32,306 nt of DNA from NCBI RefSeq assembly GCF_016863655.1, contig NZ_BOPH01000131.1:1-32306 (forward strand), in the 5' to 3' direction. A program made the position numbers and the translations under genes. This document shows, in pieces, positions 1 to 8,867 of the stretch. This DNA comes from Virgisporangium ochraceum. Lineage in GTDB: Bacteria; Actinomycetota; Actinomycetes; Mycobacteriales; Micromonosporaceae. The notes below the pieces were generated by a model that was not told where the DNA came from, made no database searches, and saw only the letters and a program-made list of their open reading frames with translations. Positions within the stretch are counted from its first letter, which is position 1. The number at the start of each line of letters is the position of its first letter.

Positions 1-86
1 GGCGCAGAGGGGGACGTCGTAGGGCGCCCGGGGATGGCGTCGATGTGGGTCGCTGAATGCGTTGTGCCACACGGCATCCCGGGACA

Positions 87-1976
87 CTAGGTCTTGTCCC
101 GGTGGAGGGACGCCGCGGGGCGGGACCTGAGGATGTCGACGATGGCGCGGACCCGTTCGTGGTCGAAGAGGTCCTCCAGCGGCACCGGCAGAGGGATGCG
201 CCAGTTCGGGTACTCGTCGGTCGTGCCGGGGAGGTTCGGTTGGCGCAGCTCGCCGATGGCGTCGTACGGCGATACGGCCACCAGCGTGCTCGGCGCCGCC
301 GCCAGCAGCCGGTGCAGCCCCAGGATCAGGTCGTCGAGGGTCGGCTCGCCGTCGGCGAGAACGCCCTCGGCCCGCATGAGTGCGACCAGCTTCGCCCGGT
401 CGAGGTCCGCGTCGGCCCGTTCCTCGGCCTCGGGCCTGGTGAGCTGGCCCAGCCGGGCGCGGACCCGGACGTGCTCGCCGGTCAGGTAGCCGGCCGCCGT
501 GGGCAGGTCGTGGGTCGACACCGTGGCCAGCGCGTCGACCGGCCAGGCCGCCGGCGGCAGGAACTCGCCGTCGTGGTCGCGGGCGAACCACAGGACCTCG
601 CAGCCCAGCATGTTGCGGGCCGCCAGGCCCTCGGTGACCTCCGGCAGCACCGTGCCCAGGTCCTCACCGACCACCACGGCGCCGGCCCGCGACGCCTCCA
701 GCGCCAGGATCCCGACCATCGCCGTCGAGTCGTAGCGCACGTACGTCCCGTCGGCGGCGGTGCCACCCGGCGGGACCCACCACAGCCGCCACAGCCCGGC
801 GACGTGGTCGACGCGCAGGCCGCCGGCGTGCCGGAGCATCGCCCGCACCAGGTCGCGGTACGGCGCGTAGCCGGCGGCGGCCAGCCGGTCGGGGCGCCAG
901 GTCGCGAGCCCCCAGTCCTGGCCGAGCTGGTTGAACGCGTCCGGCGGCGCGCCGACGCGGACGCCGTCGGCCAGCACGTCCTGCAGCAGCCACCCGTCGG
1001 CGCCGCCGGGGTCGATGCCGACGGCCAGGTCCTGCACGATGCCGATCGGCATGCCCGCCGCCGCGGCCCGCACGTCGGCCAGCTGCTCGTCGCACCGCTC
1101 CTGCAGCCACGCGTGGAACGCCACCCGATCGGCGAGCGCGACCCGCGCGGACGCCACCGCCGGCGACGACGGGTGCCGCAGCTCGGCGGGCCACTCCTTC
1201 CAGTTGCGCCCGTGCACCTCGGAGAGCGCGCAGTACGTGGCGAAGTCGCGCAGCGCCGGGTCGTCCGGCACCGCCAGCGACGCGGGTGGGGCCAGCGCCG
1301 CGGACTTCGCCGCCCACACGGCGTCGTAGTCGATGAGGTCGCCGTCGACGGCGGGCGGGGTGCCGTCGACCCGCAGGTACAGCGGGTTGATGTAGCGGCG
1401 GCTGGTCGGCGAGTACGGCGACGCCGGCACCGGGTGGCCGGGCGCGACCGCGTGCAGCGGGTTCAGCAGCACGAACCCGGCTCCGTCGGCGGCGGCGCGC
1501 CGGGTGGCGGCGGCCAGGTCGCCGAAGTCGCCCATCCCCCACGACCGGGCCGACCGCAGCGCGTACAGCTGCAGCATCCACCCCCACGTCGGCGCCGGCC
1601 GCGCGGTCCGCGCCGGCGTCACGATCACGGCCGTCTGGCCGCCGGCGTGGTGCAGCGTGTGGTAGCCGGGCGGCAGATCCGGCGGCAGGGTCAGGTCCGT
1701 CGGCCGCTCACGTCCGTCCTCCAGAAGAACGACCCCCGACGGGACCGCGTGAGCGCCGTCGCCTTCGGTGACCACGACGGTGGCCGGCGCCGCACGGCTC
1801 TCCGCCGCGGCGAGAGCCGACCGGATGGCGGCCGGGGTCGACGCGTCGACGTCGAGGAGGCGCAGCACCTCGACCACCGTCTCCGGCGCGACCGCCGTGG
1901 GCCGCCGCTGCCAGTTCTCGTACTCGGTGGCCACGCCGTACGCGGCGGCCAGCCGCTCCAGCAGGGGGTCTGTCAC
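87..1976 (-). CDS. malQ: 4-alpha-glucanotransferase (amylomaltase, GH77)
   Basis: Cytoplasmic disproportionating enzyme that transfers alpha-1,4-glucan segments between maltooligosaccharides in glycogen and maltodextrin metabolism. The 629-residue protein carries the GH77 landmarks: the nucleophile Asp near residue 390 in RVDHVAGL, the acid/base Glu near 438 in GEDLGT, and the transition-state Asp near 490 in STHDLP. The N-terminal ~100 residues are the extra domain seen in MalQ of the E. coli and actinobacterial type; the length is somewhat below the roughly 700 residues of those proteins. The start is GTG at 1976, with an AGGAAGG-like ribosome site about 9 nt upstream. It diverges from the ABC exporter at 2050 across a 73-bp gap, so each gene probably has its own promoter there, but I could not pick a convincing one. 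A long open frame on the opposite strand is a GC-driven shadow. Confidence 0.95.
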   Translation of the reverse strand: MTDPLLERLAAAYGVATEYENWQRRPTAVAPETVVEVLRLLDVDASTPAAIRSALAAAESRAAPATVVVTEGDGAHAVPSGVVLLEDGRERPTDLTLPPDLPPGYHTLHHAGGQTAVIVTPARTARPAPTWGWMLQLYALRSARSWGMGDFGDLAAATRRAAADGAGFVLLNPLHAVAPGHPVPASPYSPTSRRYINPLYLRVDGTPPAVDGDLIDYDAVWAAKSAALAPPASLAVPDDPALRDFATYCALSEVHGRNWKEWPAELRHPSSPAVASARVALADRVAFHAWLQERCDEQLADVRAAAAGMPIGIVQDLAVGIDPGGADGWLLQDVLADGVRVGAPPDAFNQLGQDWGLATWRPDRLAAAGYAPYRDLVRAMLRHAGGLRVDHVAGLWRLWWVPPGGTAADGTYVRYDSTAMVGILALEASRAGAVVVGEDLGTVLPEVTEGLAARNMLGCEVLWFARDHDGEFLPPAAWPVDALATVSTHDLPTAAGYLTGEHVRVRARLGQLTRPEAEERADADLDRAKLVALMRAEGVLADGEPTLDDLILGLHRLLAAAPSTLVAVSPYDAIGELRQPNLPGTTDEYPNWRIPLPVPLEDLFDHERVRAIVDILRSRPAASLHRDKT

Positions 1977-2049
1977 TAGCGGGTCCTTCCTGAGGAGCGG
2001 CTGAGAGAGCGGCCCCGCGACGGTACATCACGCGGATTACCGTCGAGGG

Positions 2050-3780
2050 ATGTCGGCGAAACCGCGGCGGATCGACCTCCGGACGCTGCTGCCCTACCTG
2101 CGTCCGCACCGCGGGGTCCTCCTCCTGGTCGCCGCACTGTCGTTGATCGGAACGCTGGCTACCCTGCTGCAGCCGCTTCTCACCCGCGCGGTGCTCGACG
2201 CGATCGGCGCGAGCCGGCCGGCCGGCCGCTTCGTGGGCGGGCTGGTCGCGCTGCTCGCGGTGGTCGCGATGCTGAACGCGCTGCGTGACTACCTGCTGCA
2301 GCGCACCGCCGAGGGCGTGGTGCTGGCGTCGCGGCGGCGGCTGGCCGGGCACCTGCTGCGGCTGCCGATCGCCGAGTACGACGCCCGGCGCACCGGCGAC
2401 CTGCTGTCCCGGGTCGGCGCCGACACCACGTTGCTGCGGGCGGTGGTCACCTCGGGCCTGATCGACCTCGGGTCCGGCGTGATCATGATCTCCGGCGCGG
2501 TGGTCGCGATGGTGCTCCTGGACCCGCTGATGTTCGCGGTCACTGTGGTGGGCGTGGCGCTGGCCCTCGGCACCGGGATGATGATCGCCCGGCGGGTGCG
2601 GCCGGCGGCGCGGGCCGCGCAGGAGCGCATCGGCGACATGACGTCCACCGTCGAGCGGGCGCTCACCGCGGCCCGCACGACCCGGGCCAGCCGGGCCGAG
2701 GAGCGCGAGACGCTCGCCGTGGGCGCGGCGGCGCAGGCGGCGTACGAGGCCGGGCTGCGGGCGGCGCGGCTGCAGGCGTGGATCGGGCCGGTCGGCGTCG
2801 CCGCGATCCAGGGCGCGTTCCTGCTGGTGCTGGGCATCGGTGGGGCGCGGGTGGCCGACGGGTCGCTGTCGGTCGGCGACCTCGTGGCGTTCGTGCTGTT
2901 CCTGTTCTTCCTGGTGATGCCGCTCGGCCGGATCCTGAACGTCTACACCCAGCTGCAGCTGGGCCTGGCCGCGCTGGAGCGCATGCACGAGGTCCTCGAC
3001 CTGCCCCTGGAGGCCGACGCTTCGGATCCCCAGCCCCTGGTGCGGAGCGCTCCGGCGGTGGAGTTCGACGGGGTGGAGTTCGCGTACGCCGGCGGGCCGC
3101 CGGTGCTGCGGGGCGTGAGCTTCGCCGCGCCCGTGGGTGCCCGCACGGCCCTGGTCGGGCCGTCGGGCGCGGGCAAGTCGAGCATCCTCGCGCTGATCGA
3201 GCGGTTCTACGAAGTGGACGCGGGTGCGGTGCGGGTCAACGGTGTCGACGTGCGCCGGTTGCCGCGCGAGGTGCTGCGCGGCCGGCTCGGGTACGTGGAG
3301 CAGGAGGCGCCGGTGCTGGCCGGCACGCTGCGGGCCAACCTGCTGCTGACCGTGCCGGCCGCCACCGACGCCGAACTGCTCGCCGTGCTCGACGCGGTGA
3401 ACCTCAGCGACCTGGTGACCCGCACCCCCGACGGCCTCGACGCCGAGGTCGGCGAGGGTGGCGTGCTGCTCAGCGGCGGCGAACGCCAGCGGCTGGCGAT
3501 CGCCCGCACGCTGCTGGCCTCGCCTCCGGTGCTGCTCCTCGACGAGCCGACCAGCAACCTCGACGCCCGCAACGAGGCGGCGCTGCGCGCCGCGATCGAC
3601 GCCGTGTCCACCGACCGCACGATGATCATCGTGGCCCACCGCCTGTCGACCGTGGTCGACGCCGACCAGATCGTGGTGCTCGACGAGGGCCGCGTGGCCG
3701 CCGTGGGCCGCCACGACGAACTGCTCGTGAGCAGTCCGCTCTACCGGGAGCTGGCGACCCACCAGTTCCTGGCCACCTGA
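2050..3780 (+). CDS. ABC transporter, fused permease and ATP-binding half-exporter
   Basis: Half-size ABC exporter of 576 residues, expected to work as a homodimer in the cytoplasmic membrane; substrate unknown. About six hydrophobic segments occupy residues 20-310. The nucleotide-binding domain follows with Walker A GPSGAGKSS near 370-378, the signature LSGGERQ near 474, Walker B VLLLDEPTSNLD near 494 and the switch His in IIVAHRLSTV. All catalytic motifs look intact. The ATG lies directly behind a GAGGG run, so ribosome-site spacing is poor; initiation slightly downstream or from a nearly leaderless transcript is possible. The gene stands alone, divergent from malQ and convergent with the kinase operon. 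A 60-bp palindromic repeat lies 15 bp beyond its stop codon and may end transcription. Resistance or lipid export are typical roles of the family, but nothing here fixes one. Confidence 0.9.
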   Translation: MSAKPRRIDLRTLLPYLRPHRGVLLLVAALSLIGTLATLLQPLLTRAVLDAIGASRPAGRFVGGLVALLAVVAMLNALRDYLLQRTAEGVVLASRRRLAGHLLRLPIAEYDARRTGDLLSRVGADTTLLRAVVTSGLIDLGSGVIMISGAVVAMVLLDPLMFAVTVVGVALALGTGMMIARRVRPAARAAQERIGDMTSTVERALTAARTTRASRAEERETLAVGAAAQAAYEAGLRAARLQAWIGPVGVAAIQGAFLLVLGIGGARVADGSLSVGDLVAFVLFLFFLVMPLGRILNVYTQLQLGLAALERMHEVLDLPLEADASDPQPLVRSAPAVEFDGVEFAYAGGPPVLRGVSFAAPVGARTALVGPSGAGKSSILALIERFYEVDAGAVRVNGVDVRRLPREVLRGRLGYVEQEAPVLAGTLRANLLLTVPAATDAELLAVLDAVNLSDLVTRTPDGLDAEVGEGGVLLSGGERQRLAIARTLLASPPVLLLDEPTSNLDARNEAALRAAIDAVSTDRTMIIVAHRLSTVVDADQIVVLDEGRVAAVGRHDELLVSSPLYRELATHQFLAT

Positions 3781-3795
3781 CGCCGCCCCTTTCAT

Positions 3796-3856
3796 AAACG
3801 ACGCTCTATCCAGTGCGGATTCGGGTACGCAACCCGCGCCAGATAGAGCGTCGTTT
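3796..3856. repeat. Palindromic repeat element, intergenic copy
   Basis: A perfect 15-bp inverted repeat (AAACGACGCTCTATC at 3796-3810, its complement at 3842-3856) surrounds a 31-bp core that can form a second small hairpin (CGGGT 3822-3826 with ACCCG 3832-3836). The same unit occurs at 12704-12762, aligned over 60 bp without gaps. Both arms and the core segment next to the left arm are conserved; differences cluster in the middle. This copy lies between the convergent ABC exporter and hybrid kinase genes, so it could serve as a bidirectional terminator: the A-run at one edge and T-run at the other are short. I do not recognise the family. A terminator alone would not explain an in-frame copy inside priA, so a mobile or dispersed repeat is the better description. 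Confidence 0.85.
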
Positions 3857-3861
3857 GTGTC

Positions 3862-6108
3862 TCACCCCGCGGGCGAGGTGAAGCGCTCGACGGCGGCGAG
3901 CAGGGTGCTGCGGTTGAACGGCTTCTCCACCAGGGCGCTGTTCTCGTCCAGGTGCACCTGCGGGCCCAGCGCCGCCGCCGTGTAGCCCGACATGAACAGC
4001 ACCGGCAGGCCCGGGTGCCGGGCGCGCAGCGCCGCGGCCAGGTCGGGGCCGGTCATCCCCGGCATGACCACGTCGGTGATGAGCAGGGCCGGGTCGGCCA
4101 CCGCGGCGAACGCGTCGACGGCCGACTCGGCGTCGGTCGAGACGGTGACCGTGTAGCCGGCCGGCTCGAGCAGCCGGTGGATCAGCTGGGCCAGCTCGGG
4201 CTGGTCCTCGACCACGAGCACGTGGCCCCGGCCGGGTGAGGTGGACGCGGACGAACGGGCCTGCGCGGGCGACGGGGGCGCGCTGACCGGGCCGGGGTCG
4301 GTGATCGCCGCGGCCGGGTCGGCCGACGTCGCCGGTGCGGCGATCGTGGTGGCCGGTAGCAGGGACGCGGCCGAGCCCGGTCCCGGCGCCACGGTCGCCG
4401 GGGCGACCGCGTCGGTGGCGGGCAGGTAGAGCTGCACCGTGGTCCCGATGCGCGGCTCCGACTGGAGCGTGATGTAGCCGCCGATGCCGCGCAGCACGCT
4501 CATCGCCGTCGACAGCCCGAGGCCCACGGCACCGGACTTCGTCGTGAAGAACGCCTCCATCGCGCGCCGGCGGGTGTGTTCGTCCATGCCGCCGCCGGTG
4601 TCGGCGATGATCAGACGCACGAAGCGGCCGGCCACCGACCGGTCGTCCAGCTCGCCGGCGGTCACCTCGACGTTGCTGGCCTTGGCGGTCAGCACCCCGC
4701 CGTGCAGCATCGCGTCGCGGGCGTTGGCGGCCAGGTTCACCAGCACCTGCTGCAGCGGACCGCGTTCGGCGCGCACCGGCCACACGTCGGGGGTGTGGCT
4801 GAAGTCGAGGTGGATGTGCTCGCCCAGCGTGCGGGCGAACAGCGGCTTGATGTCCTCCAGCAGGTCGGGGACCCGGATGGTCTCCGGCCGGCTGCCCCCG
4901 CGTCCAAACGCCAGGAGCTGGTGGGCCAGCGCCCGCCCCTTCACCGTCGCGTGCACGATCTCGGCGGCCAGCTGGTGCGTCGGCGAGCCCGGCTCGGCCG
5001 TCCCCGCGATCATGTCGGCGGAACCACCGACGACCGTGAGCAGGTTGTTGAGGTCGTGGGCGATGCCGCCGATCAGCTGGCCCATGCTGTCCAGGCGCCG
5101 CAGGTGGTCGAGCTGGCGCTTGAGACCGCGGGCGTCGACCTGCTCGGTGCGGTCGGTCACCAGGCACAGCGAGCTGCCGGGCTGGCCGTGGTCCTCCTGC
5201 AGCACGGTGAGGCACAGCCGCACGCTGCGGGTGGACCCGTCGGCGCGCACCACCCGGGCGTCGGCCACGCCGGCGTCGTTCGACGGGTTGCCGGGCAGCG
5301 GCGGGCCGGGGATCGGTTCGGTCGAGCCGGCCAGCCAGCGGGCCAGGTGCCGCTGACCACGGTCGTCCAGGAAACCGCTCAACGGCAGGCCGACCAGCTG
5401 CTCCTTCGGCATGCCGAGCAGCCCCGCGCACGGCTGGTTCGCGAACGTGGTGACGCCCGACGCGTCGATCTGCAGCACGCCCTCCGGGATGCTCTCCAGC
5501 ACCCGGCGGAACCGCTCCTCGCTGACCCGCAGCCGCTCCAGCGACCGGGCGGTGGCCAGCGCCAGCGACAGCTCGCCGGCGATGTCGCGGACCAGCTCGG
5601 CGTCGGCCTCGGTGTAGGCGCCGTCGGGCGCGGTGCGGGCGACCAGCAGGTACCCGAGGTACTTGTTGTCGGCGATCAGCGGACACATCAGCGCGGCGCT
5701 GAGCCCCGCGGCGGCGGCGCGGTCGCCCGGCTTGTCGGCGGCGCGCCGCGACGGGGCCAGCTCGGCGAGGCGTTCCGGCGTCAGCGGCGAGAGCACGACC
5801 GGCCGCCGGGTGGCCCGCATCGCCTGCGAGTACTGGTCCTCGGGCGGGGCACCGCGGCGGGTCAGCGCCTCGGCGAGCGTGCGCGAGCGTTCGACGTCCG
5901 GGTGGTAGGCGATCATGGCGCCGTACAGGTCGTCGTCGCCGACCAGCTGCACGGCGGCGCCGTCGCCGAGCATCTCCGCCGCGGCGCGCGCCGCCGTCTC
6001 GCACACCCCCTCGATCCGGTCGGACGATCGGGTCAGGGCCAGGGCCAGGTCAGCGAGGGCGTAGTTGGAGGAGCGGGAGCCAGTGACCATGTTGTTACTA
6101 TCCGTCAT
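3862..6108 (-). CDS. Hybrid sensor histidine kinase (GAF-PAS-HisKA-HATPase-REC)
   Basis: A 748-residue soluble hybrid kinase with no membrane segment, so it should sense a cytoplasmic cue or a partner protein. A GAF-like domain spans about 25-185 and a PAS domain about 195-325. The H-box has His near 351 in GIAHDLNN. The ATPase domain shows N-box NLAANARDAM, G1 DTGGGM and G2 GLGLST. An Ala/Pro-rich linker of about 70 residues leads to a C-terminal receiver with the phospho-acceptor Asp near 679 in ITDVVMPG. The start ATG overlaps the stop of the preceding kinase as ATGA (6105-6108), which implies translational coupling. It is the last gene of the stressosome-like operon. A plausible job is to relay stressosome output to another phosphorelay member; no separate response regulator with a DNA-binding domain is in the window. 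Confidence 0.9.
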   Translation of the reverse strand: MTDSNNMVTGSRSSNYALADLALALTRSSDRIEGVCETAARAAAEMLGDGAAVQLVGDDDLYGAMIAYHPDVERSRTLAEALTRRGAPPEDQYSQAMRATRRPVVLSPLTPERLAELAPSRRAADKPGDRAAAAGLSAALMCPLIADNKYLGYLLVARTAPDGAYTEADAELVRDIAGELSLALATARSLERLRVSEERFRRVLESIPEGVLQIDASGVTTFANQPCAGLLGMPKEQLVGLPLSGFLDDRGQRHLARWLAGSTEPIPGPPLPGNPSNDAGVADARVVRADGSTRSVRLCLTVLQEDHGQPGSSLCLVTDRTEQVDARGLKRQLDHLRRLDSMGQLIGGIAHDLNNLLTVVGGSADMIAGTAEPGSPTHQLAAEIVHATVKGRALAHQLLAFGRGGSRPETIRVPDLLEDIKPLFARTLGEHIHLDFSHTPDVWPVRAERGPLQQVLVNLAANARDAMLHGGVLTAKASNVEVTAGELDDRSVAGRFVRLIIADTGGGMDEHTRRRAMEAFFTTKSGAVGLGLSTAMSVLRGIGGYITLQSEPRIGTTVQLYLPATDAVAPATVAPGPGSAASLLPATTIAAPATSADPAAAITDPGPVSAPPSPAQARSSASTSPGRGHVLVVEDQPELAQLIHRLLEPAGYTVTVSTDAESAVDAFAAVADPALLITDVVMPGMTGPDLAAALRARHPGLPVLFMSGYTAAALGPQVHLDENSALVEKPFNRSTLLAAVERFTSPAG

Positions 6109-7880
6109 ACAGCGGCTACGCGTGGTCGACTGTGCGAAAGCTGCTCGGTCGTGGGGGTCACACGCGGACCGCCGCGGTACGCGGCGGCGAGCACCCGGGC
6201 CAGCTCCCGCGCGTCGACCGGCTTGGCGAGGAAGTCGTTCATCCCGGCGTGCAGGCAGGCGCGGCGGTTCGCGTCGGTCGCGCCCGCGGTCAACGCGACG
6301 ATCTGCGGCCGGTCGCCCGGCCGGTGCAGGCGCGCCCGGCGGGTGGCGGAGACGCCGTCGAGGCGCGGCATGTGCAGGTCCATCAGCACCAGGTCGTAGT
6401 CGGTGCGCAGGATCGCCTCGACCGCGGCGACGCCGTCGGGCACCACGTCGACCTCGTGCCCGAGCCGGCCGAGCAGCAGCTTCGTCGCCCGCTGGTTGAC
6501 CGGGTTGTCCTCGGCCAGCAGGATCCGCAGCGGCTGCACGGGTTCCGCCGTCGCCGGCGCCGGACCGGTGCCGGTCTGCCGGCCCAGCGCACCGAGAACC
6601 GCGTCACGCAGCTGGGCGCGGCGCACCGGCGTACGCACGAGGAACCGGCCGTGGGTCGGCGCGCGGTCGGAGAAGCCGGCCACGGCGACCACCGCCGCGG
6701 CCGCGGTGAGCTCGTCGCGCGGGCTGCGCACGTCCACGAGCATGAGGTCGAACGACGACCCGGCCGCCGGCGGACCCTGCCCGCACACGACGTCGGCCCC
6801 CCACCGGCTGAGCGGGCGCCGGATCGACTCGGCGACGACCGGCTGCCCGTGCGCGACGAGCACCCGCAGCCCGCGCAGGTCCGGGTCCGTCGACGGCGCG
6901 GGCTCGGCCGCCTCGAAGAGGACCGTGCAGGTGAACGTGGACCCGACGCCCACGGTCGACGCGACCTCGAGGCCGCCGCCCATCCGGTGCGCCAGCTCGC
7001 GGCAGATCGGCAGGCCCAGCCCGGTGCCGCCGTACTTGCGGGTGGTGTCGGAGGCGGCCTGGGTGAACGGCGCGAACACGCGGGCCAGCGCCTCCTCCGG
7101 GATGCCGATGCCGGTGTCGCGCACCGCCATCCGCACCAGGCCGTCGGCGGTGCCGGTGACCTCGACCGCGACCTCGCCGTCCTTGGTGAACTTGACCGCG
7201 TTCGTCAGCAGGTTCACCAGGATCTGGCGCAGCCGCACCGGGTCGCCGACGACGGCGTCGGGCGTGCCGGGGCCGAACAGCGTCGCCAGCGCCAGGCCCT
7301 TCTCCTCGGCCCGCGGCGCCACCATCGTCGCCGCGTCCTCGACGCACGCGGCCAGGTCGAACGGGATCCGCTCCAGCTCCAGCCGGCCCGACTCGATCTT
7401 CGACAGGTCGAGGATGTCGTCGATGACGCCGCGCAGGTGGTCGCCGGCGCCCCGCACGATGCCGACGTACTCGGCCTGCTCGGCGGTCAGCTCGGTGTCC
7501 TGCAGCAGCGTCGTGAAGCCGATCACGGCGTTGAGCGGCGAGCGGATCTCGTGGCTCATGTTGGCCAGGAACGCGGCCTTCGCGTCGGCGGCCCGCTCGG
7601 CGTCGGTGCGGGCGCGGTCGAGCTCGTCGCTCTTGTCGGACAGCTCGGCGTAGACGGCGAGCAGGCCGCGACTGGTCTCGTCGAGCTCGGCCCGCAACGC
7701 CTCGATCTCGGTCGCCGACACCGAGCGCGCGGCGGCCTCCCGCTCGACGGCCGCCACCGCCGCCGCGGCAGCGAGGCGGGTCGCCACCGCCGGTCCGAGC
7801 CCCTCGGCCAGCGCAGCCGCCCGCACCGCGCCGTACACCGAGGCCGCGTCGTCCCCCGCGTGGTAGGTCAGTTCGGTCAC
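6105..7880 (-). CDS. Hybrid histidine kinase with coiled-coil N-terminus and two receiver domains
   Basis: About 591 residues. The open frame runs further upstream, but the start is set at GTG 7880: it overlaps the preceding stop as GTGA and has a GGGGGGA ribosome site. Residues 1-95 are Ala-rich and then strongly charged, with heptad-like spacing suggesting a coiled coil. The H-box has His near 110 in MSHEIRSPLN. The ATPase domain shows NLLTNAVKFT, DTGIGI and GGTGLGLPI. The first receiver-like domain (about 330-430) lacks the usual acidic pair, reading VLVAHGQP, though it keeps an Asp in LVDVRSP. The C-terminal receiver (about 460-580) is intact, with EDNPVNQ and Asp near 501 in LMDLHMP. There is no transmembrane segment. 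Its place directly after the RsbX-like gene suggests that its N-terminus may receive an RsbT-type signal; this is inference. Confidence 0.88.
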   Translation of the reverse strand: MTELTYHAGDDAASVYGAVRAAALAEGLGPAVATRLAAAAAVAAVEREAAARSVSATEIEALRAELDETSRGLLAVYAELSDKSDELDRARTDAERAADAKAAFLANMSHEIRSPLNAVIGFTTLLQDTELTAEQAEYVGIVRGAGDHLRGVIDDILDLSKIESGRLELERIPFDLAACVEDAATMVAPRAEEKGLALATLFGPGTPDAVVGDPVRLRQILVNLLTNAVKFTKDGEVAVEVTGTADGLVRMAVRDTGIGIPEEALARVFAPFTQAASDTTRKYGGTGLGLPICRELAHRMGGGLEVASTVGVGSTFTCTVLFEAAEPAPSTDPDLRGLRVLVAHGQPVVAESIRRPLSRWGADVVCGQGPPAAGSSFDLMLVDVRSPRDELTAAAAVVAVAGFSDRAPTHGRFLVRTPVRRAQLRDAVLGALGRQTGTGPAPATAEPVQPLRILLAEDNPVNQRATKLLLGRLGHEVDVVPDGVAAVEAILRTDYDLVLMDLHMPRLDGVSATRRARLHRPGDRPQIVALTAGATDANRRACLHAGMNDFLAKPVDARELARVLAAAYRGGPRVTPTTEQLSHSRPRVAAV

Positions 7881-8863
7881 CGGGTCCCCCCAGGCGTCGC
7901 GACCACCACGGTCGCGTCGTCGCGGTTGCGGGTGTGGTCGCGGTGCAGGGCGGCCGCGACCACAGCCGGGTCGTGGGTGAGCAGACGGGGGTCGGGGCTC
8001 ACCCGGCTGGACAGTCCGTCGGTCCACAGCACGAGGCTCGCGCCGGCCGGGAACGGCAGCGCGGAGATGCGGGACCGGGGCGGTTCGAGGTGCAGGCCCA
8101 GCGTGCCGCCGTGGGTCACCAGGCCGCGGCTGCCCTCGGGCGTCACGACGCGGCCGTAGACGTTGCCGATCGCGATGTACCGCAGCGTGCCGTCGGCGAT
8201 CTGGCACAGGGTCACGGCGGCGCCCCGGGTGTCGCGCATCCGGGCGTTGGCCCGCGGCACGAACTGCTCGAGGTCGGTGCCGAACTCGGCGAGCGCGGCG
8301 TCGGCCGCCAGCGATGCCTTCATCCCGTGGCCGAGCCCGTCGACGACGGCCAGGGTGAACACGCCGTCCTCGTCGGAGTACGCCCACCCGTCACCGCAGG
8401 GCTCCACGATGCCCACCGACACGCCGGCGCAGGCCGGCGGGCCGCTCGCGCCGGCGAGGTCGAGCACGGAGAGGACGACGGTGCCGCCGCCGGGCCGCGT
8501 CCAGGCGTCGAACCGGGCCGAGGACCGCCGCACCGAGCGCAGGCCGCAGCCGAGTCCCTTCGGGTCCGACACCCGGCCGGCGAGAACGCCGTCCAGGTCG
8601 TCGATCCCGCGGCCGCCGTCGACGGCGATCAGCTCGATCGAGGACGGGCGCAGCGGCCGGACCAGCATCCAGCCGCCGCCCGCGTGCCGCACCAGGTTGG
8701 TGGCGAGCTCGGTGACGACCAGTTCGGCGCGGCCGTGCCGGTCCTGGTCGGGGCTCACGTCGTCGATGAGGTCGGACACCATCCGCCGGACGGCGGCGAC
8801 GTCGGCTTCCGCCTCGACGGTGAACCGCGTGTGGCTGGGCTCGCGTGTCTTCACCGCGATCAC
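7877..8863 (-). CDS. rsbX: RsbX-like PP2C phosphatase fused to an RsbT-like ATPase domain
   Basis: The protein has 328 residues in two parts. Residues about 10-125 form a GHKL ATPase/serine kinase domain of the RsbT/RsbW type, with N-box ELATNLVRH, a G1-like VDGGRGI (Arg where Pro is usual) and G2 GLGCGLRSV. Residues about 145-320 form a SpoIIE/RsbX-type PP2C phosphatase, with metal-binding Asp near 175 in VVDGLGHG, a second acidic site in LWTDGLS and a C-terminal RDDATVVVA. In known stressosomes RsbX removes phosphate from RsbR and RsbS to reset the complex; that role is inferred from position, fourth in an R-S-T-X order. The start GTG 8863 lies 4 nt past the rsbT stop, with a GGAG about 12 nt upstream; a GTG three codons later is also possible. 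Its stop overlaps the next kinase start by 4 nt. Confidence 0.85.
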   Translation of the reverse strand: MIAVKTREPSHTRFTVEAEADVAAVRRMVSDLIDDVSPDQDRHGRAELVVTELATNLVRHAGGGWMLVRPLRPSSIELIAVDGGRGIDDLDGVLAGRVSDPKGLGCGLRSVRRSSARFDAWTRPGGGTVVLSVLDLAGASGPPACAGVSVGIVEPCGDGWAYSDEDGVFTLAVVDGLGHGMKASLAADAALAEFGTDLEQFVPRANARMRDTRGAAVTLCQIADGTLRYIAIGNVYGRVVTPEGSRGLVTHGGTLGLHLEPPRSRISALPFPAGASLVLWTDGLSSRVSPDPRLLTHDPAVVAAALHRDHTRNRDDATVVVATPGGTR

Positions 8864-8867
8864 GGTC

